Positions 22,568 to 31,344 of a stretch of 64,000 nucleotides of DNA are shown here, in pieces. The stretch comes from an uncultured Oscillospiraceae bacterium (GTDB taxonomy: Bacteria > Bacillota > Clostridia > Oscillospirales > Oscillospiraceae), in NCBI GenBank assembly GCA_905233385.1, contig CAJOEH010000013.1, forward strand, positions 45,118-109,117, given 5' to 3'. Each line of letters opens with the position of its first letter. Position 1 is the first letter of the stretch. The translations under genes were made by a program, and so were the position numbers. Under the pieces are notes generated by a model. The model saw only the letters and a list, made by a program, of their open reading frames with translations, searched no databases and was not told the DNA's origin.

Positions 22568-24301
22568 TCAGCGAAGCAAGAAACTCAGATCCAGGATTCT
22601 GGCGTAATACTGCGCCCCTTGTTTTGTCAGGTGTCTGCAATCCTGACTGATGAAGAATTTGTCGTCGGTAAACACCTGTATCTGTCCCTCTTCATCTATC
22701 AGCGGCGAGATCATGTCAATATAATGATCTCCGTAAGTCTTCTTCCACAAATCGTTCTGCTGGAGCATATCCTGATCCAGTGAAACGCGCTGGTCATAGT
22801 ACCAATCTTTGCCCCGGTTGATGTAGATGATACCGTTTGAATTGCCGTACGACTTGTTTCCAACAATGTAAAGCTTTTCGCCTGGTATTTCGTTAAGCGT
22901 CTTTGGCAGACGCCAAGTGCTGCCTCCGTAAAAGACATAATCTGCCTGTTCGACCCTGTCCTTTTCGCTTGTTGTGTCAGCACCGTAGATGTACGATATT
23001 TCAAGCTGATCGGAATATTCAGACTCATGCAGAATATTTGCAAAGTCTCTCCCAAAGCTGTCTCCCAGAACCAGAACGTGAATCTTCTGCGTATCGGAAA
23101 AATCAACATCCCACGAAAACGGAATATCCACATATTCCGCGTGCATATTTCTGTGCACATTCATTTTGTCGATCCCCAACTCCGGCACGTCTCTGACTAC
23201 GCCCGCGTTCAGATACAGGAAGCCAGACAGCGCGCAGCCGATGATCGCTGCGATTGCGGCAAAGACGAGCCGTTTCCGCGCGCCGCGCAAAATCGCCGCT
23301 TTGTTTCGGATCATGACCGAAACAACTGATAAAACGGCTGTGATCACAATGGTCAGACAGACAAGCATCGCGTTCAGTTTCTGGAAGAACGCGTAATACA
23401 GGAGCGCAATCACGATTTGGTGCCAAATATAAATATCAAAGCTGTATCTGCCGGGAAGAGTAATGATCTTGTAAGCTTTTTCACTGAAGCCGTTGCCCGC
23501 ATCAAGATTTCCGTGACTCCATATCACAAATGCCGAGGATGCCGTCACCGCCGGCAAGCCTGCCCGTCCCGGTATCGCGACCCCGCTGAACAGGCAAAAC
23601 AGGAGGATCAAGTATCCCGGGATACCAAGCAGGGTTCGCGCCGTATTCGAAAGTTTACCCTTCGGCAAGTAGAAGATCAGACAGCCGACGGTGATCTCAA
23701 ACAGCCGGAACGGGAAGTGATAAAACTTATCCGAATTTGAAAACACAGGCAGACACCAGGCGATGAACGACACAGCTGTCAGAACGATCAACGCAATCCT
23801 GACACCGTTCTTCTTTGATGCTTTGGATGCTGCCCACAGGATAACGGAAAGAAACAGCGTCGCCTGCACCAACACGCCGAGATACCACGTGTGCATCAGC
23901 GGCTTGTAAGTGTTTACGATATCCCAGTAGTTTCTCGTCGTGATCGCCTGCAGGATATTGTTGGAAAACAGATTCGAGGCAATGACCGACTCCGCCAGAT
24001 TCTCGTAGTCGTCCGGCAGCATGCAGAAATAGCCGGCTGCCAGCAGCAGCAAACCCGCCACTGCAATCAGCGGCCAGAAGCTTGCGACTCGCTTCAGACA
24101 ATACTTTATGGGATGGTAGGTGTTATTGCTGATGTTCCGGGATATCCCCCGCATCATTAAATAACCGCCGACTACAAAGAATATCTCAACGCCCCAATAT
24201 CCGTTTTTTAAAAGTCCGACATGATAAAACAGTACGCCGATGATCCCCAGCGTCTTCAAAAAATCAAGCGCAGGGATCCGTTCTTTCAATCTGCTCTCCA
24301 T
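22568..24301 (-). CDS. Acyltransferase-3 (OafA/YrhL-type) with C-terminal SGNH domain
   Basis: A 577-residue membrane O-acyltransferase. Residues 1-340 hold about ten transmembrane spans with the N-terminal signature PALDFLKTLGIIGVLFYHVG and WGVEIFFVVGGYLM. After a linker, residues about 400-577 form an SGNH esterase-like domain with VLVLGDSFGRDF and a late DCRHLT block. Such fusions O-acetylate cell-wall or surface glycans. Base composition is visibly more AT-rich than its neighbours, suggesting recent transfer. It starts 16 bp after galT and may be cotranscribed with the gal genes. Confidence 0.88.
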   Translation of the reverse strand: MESRLKERIPALDFLKTLGIIGVLFYHVGLLKNGYWGVEIFFVVGGYLMMRGISRNISNNTYHPIKYCLKRVASFWPLIAVAGLLLLAAGYFCMLPDDYENLAESVIASNLFSNNILQAITTRNYWDIVNTYKPLMHTWYLGVLVQATLFLSVILWAASKASKKNGVRIALIVLTAVSFIAWCLPVFSNSDKFYHFPFRLFEITVGCLIFYLPKGKLSNTARTLLGIPGYLILLFCLFSGVAIPGRAGLPAVTASSAFVIWSHGNLDAGNGFSEKAYKIITLPGRYSFDIYIWHQIVIALLYYAFFQKLNAMLVCLTIVITAVLSVVSVMIRNKAAILRGARKRLVFAAIAAIIGCALSGFLYLNAGVVRDVPELGIDKMNVHRNMHAEYVDIPFSWDVDFSDTQKIHVLVLGDSFGRDFANILHESEYSDQLEISYIYGADTTSEKDRVEQADYVFYGGSTWRLPKTLNEIPGEKLYIVGNKSYGNSNGIIYINRGKDWYYDQRVSLDQDMLQQNDLWKKTYGDHYIDMISPLIDEEGQIQVFTDDKFFISQDCRHLTKQGAQYYARILDLSFLLR

Positions 24302-24317
24302 TTATTCTTATGTTTCC

Positions 24318-25802
24318 TTACAGCGCGCCGACAAACCGCAGGAAGGCGGCTTTGCCCGCTTCGTCGCGCTTGAAGACGCCCGCGTCCTCCAAGACCGCGA
24401 GGAAGACCTTGCCGACTTCCCGCTCCAGCGCGGCGCGGATGATCTCGCGCGGCTGACCGCGCAGCGCGGGCGCGAAGCCCTCTGCCCAGGCAGCGTGCTT
24501 CGCGATCGTCTCGTCGGAGGCGACGTCCTTCCCTTCCGCGATATACTGCTCCAGCAGATCGAGTTCCTTTTGCAGTCTGGCGGGCAGGACGGCGAGACCC
24601 ATGACCTCGATCAGGCCGATGTTCTCCTTCTTGATGTGGTGGCGTTCCGCATGGGGATGATAGACGCCCAGCGGGTGTTCCGCCGTGGTCAGGTTGTTGC
24701 GCAGGCAGAGGTCGATCTCGTAGTCTTCCCCTCTTCTGCGCGCGATCGGGGTAATCGTGTTGTGCGGCGTGCCGTCGGTCTCGGCGAAGATCGTCGCGCT
24801 CTCGTCCGTGTAGCCGCGCCATTTGGCGAGGATATGCGCGGCGAGGTCTGCGAGCCTCGCGCTGTCGCCGCCGCGCAGGCGGATGACGGACAGCGGCCAC
24901 TTCACGATGCCGCATCGAACATCTTCATAGCCCAGGACAGTGAACTCGCGCTCGACCGGCGCCTTCGCCATGGCGAACTCGTACCGGCCGCCCTGGAAAT
25001 GGTCGTGGCTCAGAATCGAGCCGCCGACGATCGGCAGGTCGGCGTTGGAGCCGATGAAATAGTGCGGGAACTGCCGCACGAAGTCGAACAGCCGCTCGAA
25101 GGCCGCGCGGTCGATCTTCATCGGGACGTGGCGGCTGTTCAGCGCGATGCAGTGCTCGTTATAGTAGACGTAGGGCGAATACTGCAAAAACCACTTCTCT
25201 CCGCGCAGCATCAGCGGGATCATGCGGTGATTGGCGCGGGCGGGATGCCCGATCCTGCCCGCGTAGCCGACGTTCTCGACGCAGAGCTGGCACTTCGGAT
25301 AGGCGACGGAAGCGGTCCTGCCCGCGGCGGCGATGTCGCGCGGGTCCTTCTCCGGCTTGGAGAGGTTGATCGTGATATCAATCTCGCCGTAGTCGCTTCC
25401 GACCTTCCAGCGGCGGTCGCGGGCGATCCGGTCGCGGCGGATGTAGTGCACGTCGCCGCAGAAGCGGTAGAACCAGTCTGTCGCCGCCTGCGGCGAGCCC
25501 GCGTACAGCTCCGCGAAGCGGCGGTCGACCTCGCCCGGCCGCGGCGTCAGGCAGCCCGTCAGCCGCGTGTCGAAGATGTCGCGGCTCTCGGTCGTGTCGG
25601 CGCAGAGGCCCTTCTCCACGGCGTGATCGGTCAGAATTTTCAGCAGCTCCGGCAGGGGCGCGTCAAGCGGCTCCGCCGCCTCGAAGCTGTCCTCGCGCAG
25701 CGCGTCGAGCAGGCGGTTGCGCGAATAGGCGCGTTCGCTTTCGTCGATCAGTTTTCGCTCGAGGGCGTAGTTCACCAGGGATTCGATGGCACTGTAAATC
25801 AT
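24318..25802 (-). CDS. galT: Galactose-1-phosphate uridylyltransferase, Firmicutes type 2
   Basis: A 494-residue GalT of the longer Firmicutes class. It exchanges UMP between UDP-glucose and galactose-1-phosphate. Family blocks seen: FYRFCGDVHYIRRDRIARD, YPKCQLCVENVGYAGR, and the active-site-like GGSILSHDHFQGGRYEF. It lies downstream of galK, separated by a small membrane protein gene. No galE is in the window, so UDP-galactose epimerase must be elsewhere. Confidence 0.96.
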   Translation of the reverse strand: MIYSAIESLVNYALERKLIDESERAYSRNRLLDALREDSFEAAEPLDAPLPELLKILTDHAVEKGLCADTTESRDIFDTRLTGCLTPRPGEVDRRFAELYAGSPQAATDWFYRFCGDVHYIRRDRIARDRRWKVGSDYGEIDITINLSKPEKDPRDIAAAGRTASVAYPKCQLCVENVGYAGRIGHPARANHRMIPLMLRGEKWFLQYSPYVYYNEHCIALNSRHVPMKIDRAAFERLFDFVRQFPHYFIGSNADLPIVGGSILSHDHFQGGRYEFAMAKAPVEREFTVLGYEDVRCGIVKWPLSVIRLRGGDSARLADLAAHILAKWRGYTDESATIFAETDGTPHNTITPIARRRGEDYEIDLCLRNNLTTAEHPLGVYHPHAERHHIKKENIGLIEVMGLAVLPARLQKELDLLEQYIAEGKDVASDETIAKHAAWAEGFAPALRGQPREIIRAALEREVGKVFLAVLEDAGVFKRDEAGKAAFLRFVGAL

Positions 25803-25808
25803 AGTCTT

Positions 25809-26357
25809 TCACTCCCACGGTTCCGTTTCAGTTACTGTGCTGGCTGTTACGCTCTTTTCTTCATCTTCTGCAATAAAAATGATGCAGTTCAGTTCTTTTG
25901 TTTTGTTGCCCTCTGTCACCGTAAAGGTGAAATAGTGAATTTCCAAATACTGTCCGTTTCCGCGCACGACTCCTCCGGCATCCCGCGTCGTATGATAAAA
26001 CCACGTGTTGCCGGAGGGCGGATAGGAGAATGGAACGCCGTCTATCTCAAATGATTCTTTGTTGTGCGCACCGACAGGCGTCAGTTGGTAGTTCTCCACG
26101 TATCCGACCACGGTTTGATAATCCGTCCTGTGTGCAGTAACTATCATATGCGCCGTCGCCCGAACAATTTGCACTGTACAATACACTGCAAAAGAGCCAA
26201 AGAAAGCAGTGATTAGGATCGTGAGGATCAATCCTTTATGATCATGCGTGCGTGTAAATTTGATCATTTTGACAATGGCATACACTACACCGCCGACCCA
26301 AGCGACTGCCATCAGGAGATCTAATTGAAAGTATGTTGGGCGGAACAGAACTTTCAT
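25809..26357 (-). CDS. Uncharacterised two-span membrane protein inside the gal operon
   Basis: A 182-residue protein with two transmembrane helices (about 10-28 and 42-64) followed by an extracytoplasmic beta-rich domain (YQTVVGYVENYQLTPVG...IHYFTFTV). The layout recalls DUF3592-type proteins but I do not recognise a confident family. It sits 6 bp before galT and 15 bp after galK, so it is cotranscribed. Codon use is slightly more AT-rich than galK/galT, suggesting insertion into an older galK-galT pair. Confidence 0.7.
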   Translation of the reverse strand: MKVLFRPTYFQLDLLMAVAWVGGVVYAIVKMIKFTRTHDHKGLILTILITAFFGSFAVYCTVQIVRATAHMIVTAHRTDYQTVVGYVENYQLTPVGAHNKESFEIDGVPFSYPPSGNTWFYHTTRDAGGVVRGNGQYLEIHYFTFTVTEGNKTKELNCIIFIAEDEEKSVTASTVTETEPWE

Positions 26358-26372
26358 TTTCCTTCCTCCTTC

Positions 26373-27512
26373 TCACAAGGCGCGGGCCGCCGCGCCGTCT
26401 GCGGCGGTGATCGGATAGATTGCGGGGTCGATGCCGAAGCGGTCCAGATAGGCGGCTTTCACCGCCGAAGCGAAGCGTTCGACCGCCGAGTACTCCATCA
26501 GGCTGACCGTGCAGCCGCCGAAGCCGCCGCCGGTCATGCGCGAGCCGTACACGCCGCCGATCTGCTGCGCCGTCTCCGCTAAGAAGTCCAGCTCCGCGCA
26601 GGAGACCTCGTAATCGTCTCGCAGGGAGACGTGCGAGGCGTTCATCAGCACGCCGAAGGCGGCCAGATCGCCGCGCCGGAGCGCGGCCGCGCCGTCGAGC
26701 GCGCGCCGGTTCTCACAGACGACGTGCTTCGCCCGTCTGCGGCAGACGGGATCGGAAATCAGGTTTTGTTTTTTTTCAAATTCTTCGGGCGTCAGTGCGC
26801 AGAGCGCCGAAACGCCGATCGCGCGGCACGCCGCCTCGCACTCGCGCCGCCGGTCGTTGTACGCCGACGAGGCGAGCGAATGCTTGACCCCGCTGTTGAC
26901 GATCACGAGCGCGGCGTCCCCGAGCGGCGCGTATTCGTATTCGAGCGTGCCCGCGTCGAGCAGGATCGCGCAGCCGCTCTTTCCCATCGCGCTCGCGAAC
27001 TGGTCCATGATCCCGCAGTTCACGCCGATGAAACGGTTTTCCGCGAACTGCCCGATCCGCGCGATCTCCTGCTTCGTCACGGGCAGGGAGAATAATTCTT
27101 TCAGGACCGTTCCCGTGACGACCTCCAGCGCGGCGGAGGACGAAAGTCCCGCGCCGTCCGGCAGGTCGCTGCGGAAGCAGAAGTCCGCGCCGCGCTTGAT
27201 CGGAGAACCGAACGCGGAAAACGCGCGGATCACGCTCGCGGGATAATCCGCCCAGACGCCCCGCGGCGACAGATCGCCGAGCGCGTATTCGACGATCCCG
27301 TCGCAGGCGAAATTCTCCGAAAAGAAGCGGAGCTTTCCGTCTTCGCGGGGCGCGGCGGCGCAGAATATTCCCATCTGGATCGCGCAGGGAAAGACATGGC
27401 CGCCGTTATAATCCGTATGCTCGCCGATCAGGTTGACCCTGCCCGGCGCGAAGCCGGCGGCCTCCGGCGTTTTTCCGTAGATTCTTTCAAAGGCGCTTGT
27501 CGTCGCGTTCAA
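26373..27512 (-). CDS. galK: Galactokinase
   Basis: A 379-residue GHMP kinase making galactose-1-phosphate. Signatures: GRVNLIGEHTDYNGG (galactokinase motif, about 24-38), LPDGAGLSSSAALEV (ATP-binding motif), and RMTGGGFGGCTVSLM near the end. The start is a TTG overlapping the TGA of the alpha-galactosidase gene (TTGA), so translation is coupled. Confidence 0.97.
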   Translation of the reverse strand: MNATTSAFERIYGKTPEAAGFAPGRVNLIGEHTDYNGGHVFPCAIQMGIFCAAAPREDGKLRFFSENFACDGIVEYALGDLSPRGVWADYPASVIRAFSAFGSPIKRGADFCFRSDLPDGAGLSSSAALEVVTGTVLKELFSLPVTKQEIARIGQFAENRFIGVNCGIMDQFASAMGKSGCAILLDAGTLEYEYAPLGDAALVIVNSGVKHSLASSAYNDRRRECEAACRAIGVSALCALTPEEFEKKQNLISDPVCRRRAKHVVCENRRALDGAAALRRGDLAAFGVLMNASHVSLRDDYEVSCAELDFLAETAQQIGGVYGSRMTGGGFGGCTVSLMEYSAVERFASAVKAAYLDRFGIDPAIYPITAADGAAARAL

Positions 27513-29857
27513 TCGCTTTCCTCCATGTAGTAGAGCCGGGACGCGAAGTCGGGGAAGACCCGCGTGTTCTCGTTGAAGCCCGTTCCCGCGTAGGCGGGAC
27601 GGAGGGCGACGCCCGTGCGCATGAGGAGGTCTCCCGTCGCGGTGACGTCCTCGGTCTCCTCGTTCATCTTGACCACTTTTGCGATCATGTTATGCACCAT
27701 GGAATCCTGCTTGACGTGGATCGGCGCGACCGTATTGATCAGGCTGCCGAACTGCAGGATATCCACGCGGTCGGGAATGCTGTAGAGCCGGTACTTCCGC
27801 GCAGGATCGAGTCCCGCCGCGAAGAACCGCGCCGCCTGCGTATTCGGCTGCGCGAGCTCCTGCAGGAGCAGGCCGACGGCTTTTTTCTTATCCTCGGAAA
27901 CGCAGATCCATTCGTGGATCCCGCCCGTGAGGACGCGGTAGAGCTGGCCGAACTGGAAGACCTCGCGCCACCGCTTGTAGATCTCGATCTCTTTTGTGAT
28001 TCTTTCTTTCAGCGCGGCGTTCAGGTCGCGCACGTCCCACTCGTAGCCAAGCACGCCGAAGGCGGCGACGCCGAAGCGGGTGTTGATCGGCGATTTGCGC
28101 AGGGTCTGGTGGTTCGGGCAGGAGCTGACGTGCGCGCCGACGCAGGACTGCGGATAGCCGTAGCTGTAGCCCTCCTGGATCGTCGTGCGACAGATTGCGT
28201 CGGTGTTGTCGCTCGCCCAGATCTGCGGGAAGTAACTCAGAATGCCCAGGTCAAAGCGGTTGCCGCCCGAGGCGCAGCCCTCGAACAAGATGTGCGGGAA
28301 ACGCTCCGTCAGCGCGCGCATGACGCGGTACAGCCCGCAGATGTAGCGGTGGGCGGTCTCGCCCTGCCGTTCGGCGGGGAGGCACGGAGAATACGCGTCC
28401 GAGAAGACGCGGTTCATGTCCCACTTGACGTAGGCGATGTTCGCGGACGAGAATACCTCGCTCATTTTCTCGATCAGCCAGTCCTGCACGGCGGGGTTCG
28501 CAAGGTCGAGGATGCGCTGATTTCTGCCCTCGGAATGGAGCCTGCCCTCGATCTGCATCGCCCAGTCGGGGTGGGCGCGGTAGAGGTCGCTGTCGACGTT
28601 CACCATCTCCGGCTCGACCCAGATACCGAAGTCCATGTCGAGCGCGTTGATCTTCTCCGCGAGGCCTTTCAGGCCGTCGGGGAGCTTTTTCTTGTTCGGC
28701 GTCCAGTCGCCGAGGGCTTTTTTATCGTCGTCGCGCTCGCCGAACCAGCCGTCGTCGAGGACGAACAGCTCCACGCCGAGCTTTTTGCCCGCCTTCGCGA
28801 GCGACACGAGCGAGCCCTCGCTGACCTTGAAATAGAAGGCCTCCCAGCTGTTGAGCAGGACGGGACGCGCCTTTTTCTTCCATTCGCCGCGCACGATATG
28901 CTCGCGCACGAAGCGGTGCATGTTGACGCTCTGCCCGGAAAAGCCCTGCGCAGAGAAGGTCATGACCGCCTCCGGCGACTCGAAGCGCTCGCCCTCGCCG
29001 AGAAGGAAGCGGAAGCCGTCCGGCTGGATGCCGCTGACGATGCGGGTCTTGCCGTAGGCGTTAACCTCCGCCGCGGCGTAGTGACTGCCGCTGTAGAGCA
29101 GGTTGAAGCCGTACACGCTGCCGAACGACTCGGTCGCGGACGGCGCGTGCACCATAAAGAACGGGTTGGCGCGGTTGGACGAGCAGCCCGTGCGGCTCTC
29201 GATAACGAACTTGCCGGCGGTGAGCGAGGCGGTGTTTTTGTTCATCTCCCGCGCCCACGCGCCGTGGAAGGACGTGACGGACACGCCGCTGAACGGGATA
29301 TCGACCTGCGTGCTCATCATGCGCTCCAGCTCGACTGGCGCGCTCCCCTCGTTGCGCAGTCTTGCGCAGCGGGTGATCACGTCGCAGTCGGGATAGACGC
29401 GGTAGTGCAGTTCGAGAACCAGGTCGCCGTCCCGCGCCGTGACGCACAGGTGCTCCGCCTTGCCGTCCTCCGCGTAGGAGGACGGCAGGGCGGTGAAGTC
29501 CGAAGGCTCGCTGTCGATCGTATCGCTCTCGTAGAGGAAGTTCCCGCTGCGGCTGCCGTCCGCTCGGACGAGCGAAACAAAGGGCTCGCGCACGTCGCCG
29601 TGGCCGGGCGCGGAGAATTCCAGGCACATGTCCTCCAGCAGGACCGTCGGATGGTCCTTGGAGTAGACGATGCTGTTGCCCGCCTCAAACTCGCGCTTTT
29701 CGCGGAACACTTCGCAGTCCTCCGCCGTCGTCAGGGCGATCTTCCCGCCGTAGTACAGGTGCTCCAGATGGCCCGAGGGCGTGAGCGAAAACGCGTAGGT
29801 CGTGCGCTCGGTATCGAGGACGAACGCGGGGCGTTCGCCGTTCAGTTTTCTAATCAA
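27509..29857 (-). CDS. Alpha-galactosidase, GH36
   Basis: A 782-residue cytoplasmic GH36 enzyme (no signal peptide) releasing galactose from raffinose-type or melibiose-type sugars. The TIM barrel contains FVLDDGWFGERDDD, the nucleophile in YVKWDMNR, FEGCASGGNRFD, and the acid/base in WASDNTDA. An N-terminal beta-supersandwich and a C-terminal beta domain complete the family layout. The start is TTG with a GGGTGAT site. Its product galactose feeds galK and galT in the same operon. Confidence 0.96.
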   Translation of the reverse strand: MIRKLNGERPAFVLDTERTTYAFSLTPSGHLEHLYYGGKIALTTAEDCEVFREKREFEAGNSIVYSKDHPTVLLEDMCLEFSAPGHGDVREPFVSLVRADGSRSGNFLYESDTIDSEPSDFTALPSSYAEDGKAEHLCVTARDGDLVLELHYRVYPDCDVITRCARLRNEGSAPVELERMMSTQVDIPFSGVSVTSFHGAWAREMNKNTASLTAGKFVIESRTGCSSNRANPFFMVHAPSATESFGSVYGFNLLYSGSHYAAAEVNAYGKTRIVSGIQPDGFRFLLGEGERFESPEAVMTFSAQGFSGQSVNMHRFVREHIVRGEWKKKARPVLLNSWEAFYFKVSEGSLVSLAKAGKKLGVELFVLDDGWFGERDDDKKALGDWTPNKKKLPDGLKGLAEKINALDMDFGIWVEPEMVNVDSDLYRAHPDWAMQIEGRLHSEGRNQRILDLANPAVQDWLIEKMSEVFSSANIAYVKWDMNRVFSDAYSPCLPAERQGETAHRYICGLYRVMRALTERFPHILFEGCASGGNRFDLGILSYFPQIWASDNTDAICRTTIQEGYSYGYPQSCVGAHVSSCPNHQTLRKSPINTRFGVAAFGVLGYEWDVRDLNAALKERITKEIEIYKRWREVFQFGQLYRVLTGGIHEWICVSEDKKKAVGLLLQELAQPNTQAARFFAAGLDPARKYRLYSIPDRVDILQFGSLINTVAPIHVKQDSMVHNMIAKVVKMNEETEDVTATGDLLMRTGVALRPAYAGTGFNENTRVFPDFASRLYYMEESD

Positions 29858-29871
29858 TCAAATCACCCGAT

Positions 29872-31335
29872 TTATTTATCTTCTTTCTTTTCGATCGTCT
29901 TCATGATCTTCTTCTCGTTGTAGAAGCCGAGCAGCACCGCGCCGAGGACGCAGAACGCGACGGCGACGATGCCGACGATCACCATGCCGGGAACGCCGGC
30001 GGTAATGTCATTGGGGTTATCCGTCGCAGCTCTCTTCGCCGCGCCGATGATGGCGAGCGAGGTGAACATCAGCATCGCGAGGGACTGGCCGAACTTCATG
30101 GCGAAGGTACGCGCCGCGAAGAACATGCCCTCGCGGTTTTCGCCGGTCTCGATGCCGTCCGCTTCCGCGACGTCAGCGACGATGGACTGCGGGATGATGC
30201 CGAGCAGTGCCATCGGGAAGGCAGCGATCAGGCAAATGAGTCCGCCGAAGATCTCGCTCGGGATCTGAAGATTGAAGAGCAGGCCGGTCACGACCTTCTC
30301 CTGTGCCGCGCCGTCAACGGTGACATGACCCTTTGCACCGAGAATGCCGATCAGCGCAGCGATCACGTAAGCTGCCGCCAGACCGAGGAAGCCGAGGATG
30401 ACGAGCTTCTTCTTGCCGTGCTTTTTGACGAGCTTCGGCACGATCGGGTAGAACGCTGCCGACAGGACGGTCATGCCGCCGAGGAAAATCATGGTATAGA
30501 TCTCATCCAGGCCCATGGACACCTTGACAAAGAACGGCAGGCCGGTCTGGAAGAGGGTCAGGCCGACCCAGTACATGATATCGGACGCCGCAAAGGTACG
30601 GAAGCTTTTGTTTTTGAACGTCGATTTCAGAGATTTAAACATATCCGTCTCGGACGGCTTCGTCTCCACGAATTCCTTTTCTTTCAGGAAGAACGTGGGG
30701 ATCAGCATGCAGATACACGCGATCACCGCAAGCACGATGAAGCAGAGGCGGTAGCTCCACTCGAAGCCGATCCCCATCCCGCGCAGCACGCCCGCAAACA
30801 CGAACGGCGTATAGGCGAGCATCGTGCCCGCGAAGAAGGTCAGGGAGATCGCGGTGGAGATGTACATTCTGTCTTCCTGCGTCTTGCCGAACTCGGAGAT
30901 CAGCGCGTTGTACGGCGTGCAGTACATCGTCATGAACAGGTAGAACAGCACGATGACAACGGAGATCCACGCGATGTTGATCCCGCTGATCTCATTCACG
31001 GGCGCGCAGAACAGCAGGACCGTGACGAGGGAGAGGGGGATCGCGGCGTACTGCATGAAGGGGATGCGTCTGCCGCGCTTGTTCTTGCTGCGGTCGGACA
31101 TGGACGCGATCCACGGGTCGGTGACCGCGTCGAAGACACGCGACAGCGCCGTGATCAGGCCAAGGACCGTCAGGAAGCCGCCGATGATCAGACCTTGCGG
31201 AACGAACTGGGTCGCGTCGCTTTCCGTCGGCAGATAGAACGTGACCAGCCACGCGCCGATGATGCCGCTGAGGGTCGACCAACCGAGCTGGCCTACCGCA
31301 AAGATGCGCATCTGCTTTTTTGTTAATCTTTTCAT
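29872..31335 (-). CDS. GPH-family sugar:cation symporter (MelB-like MFS)
   Basis: A 487-residue, twelve-span transporter with the MelB-type loop DAVTDPWIASMSDRSKNKRG, carrying the cation-site aspartates, and later QSIVADVAEADGIETGENREG, the second family signature. It should import alpha-galactosides for the adjacent GH36 enzyme. A central loop contains the long insert typical of GPH proteins. AGGAGG lies just before the ATG, 9 bp after the preceding gene. Confidence 0.92.
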   Translation of the reverse strand: MKRLTKKQMRIFAVGQLGWSTLSGIIGAWLVTFYLPTESDATQFVPQGLIIGGFLTVLGLITALSRVFDAVTDPWIASMSDRSKNKRGRRIPFMQYAAIPLSLVTVLLFCAPVNEISGINIAWISVVIVLFYLFMTMYCTPYNALISEFGKTQEDRMYISTAISLTFFAGTMLAYTPFVFAGVLRGMGIGFEWSYRLCFIVLAVIACICMLIPTFFLKEKEFVETKPSETDMFKSLKSTFKNKSFRTFAASDIMYWVGLTLFQTGLPFFVKVSMGLDEIYTMIFLGGMTVLSAAFYPIVPKLVKKHGKKKLVILGFLGLAAAYVIAALIGILGAKGHVTVDGAAQEKVVTGLLFNLQIPSEIFGGLICLIAAFPMALLGIIPQSIVADVAEADGIETGENREGMFFAARTFAMKFGQSLAMLMFTSLAIIGAAKRAATDNPNDITAGVPGMVIVGIVAVAFCVLGAVLLGFYNEKKIMKTIEKKEDK

Positions 31336-31344
31336 ATTATCCTC

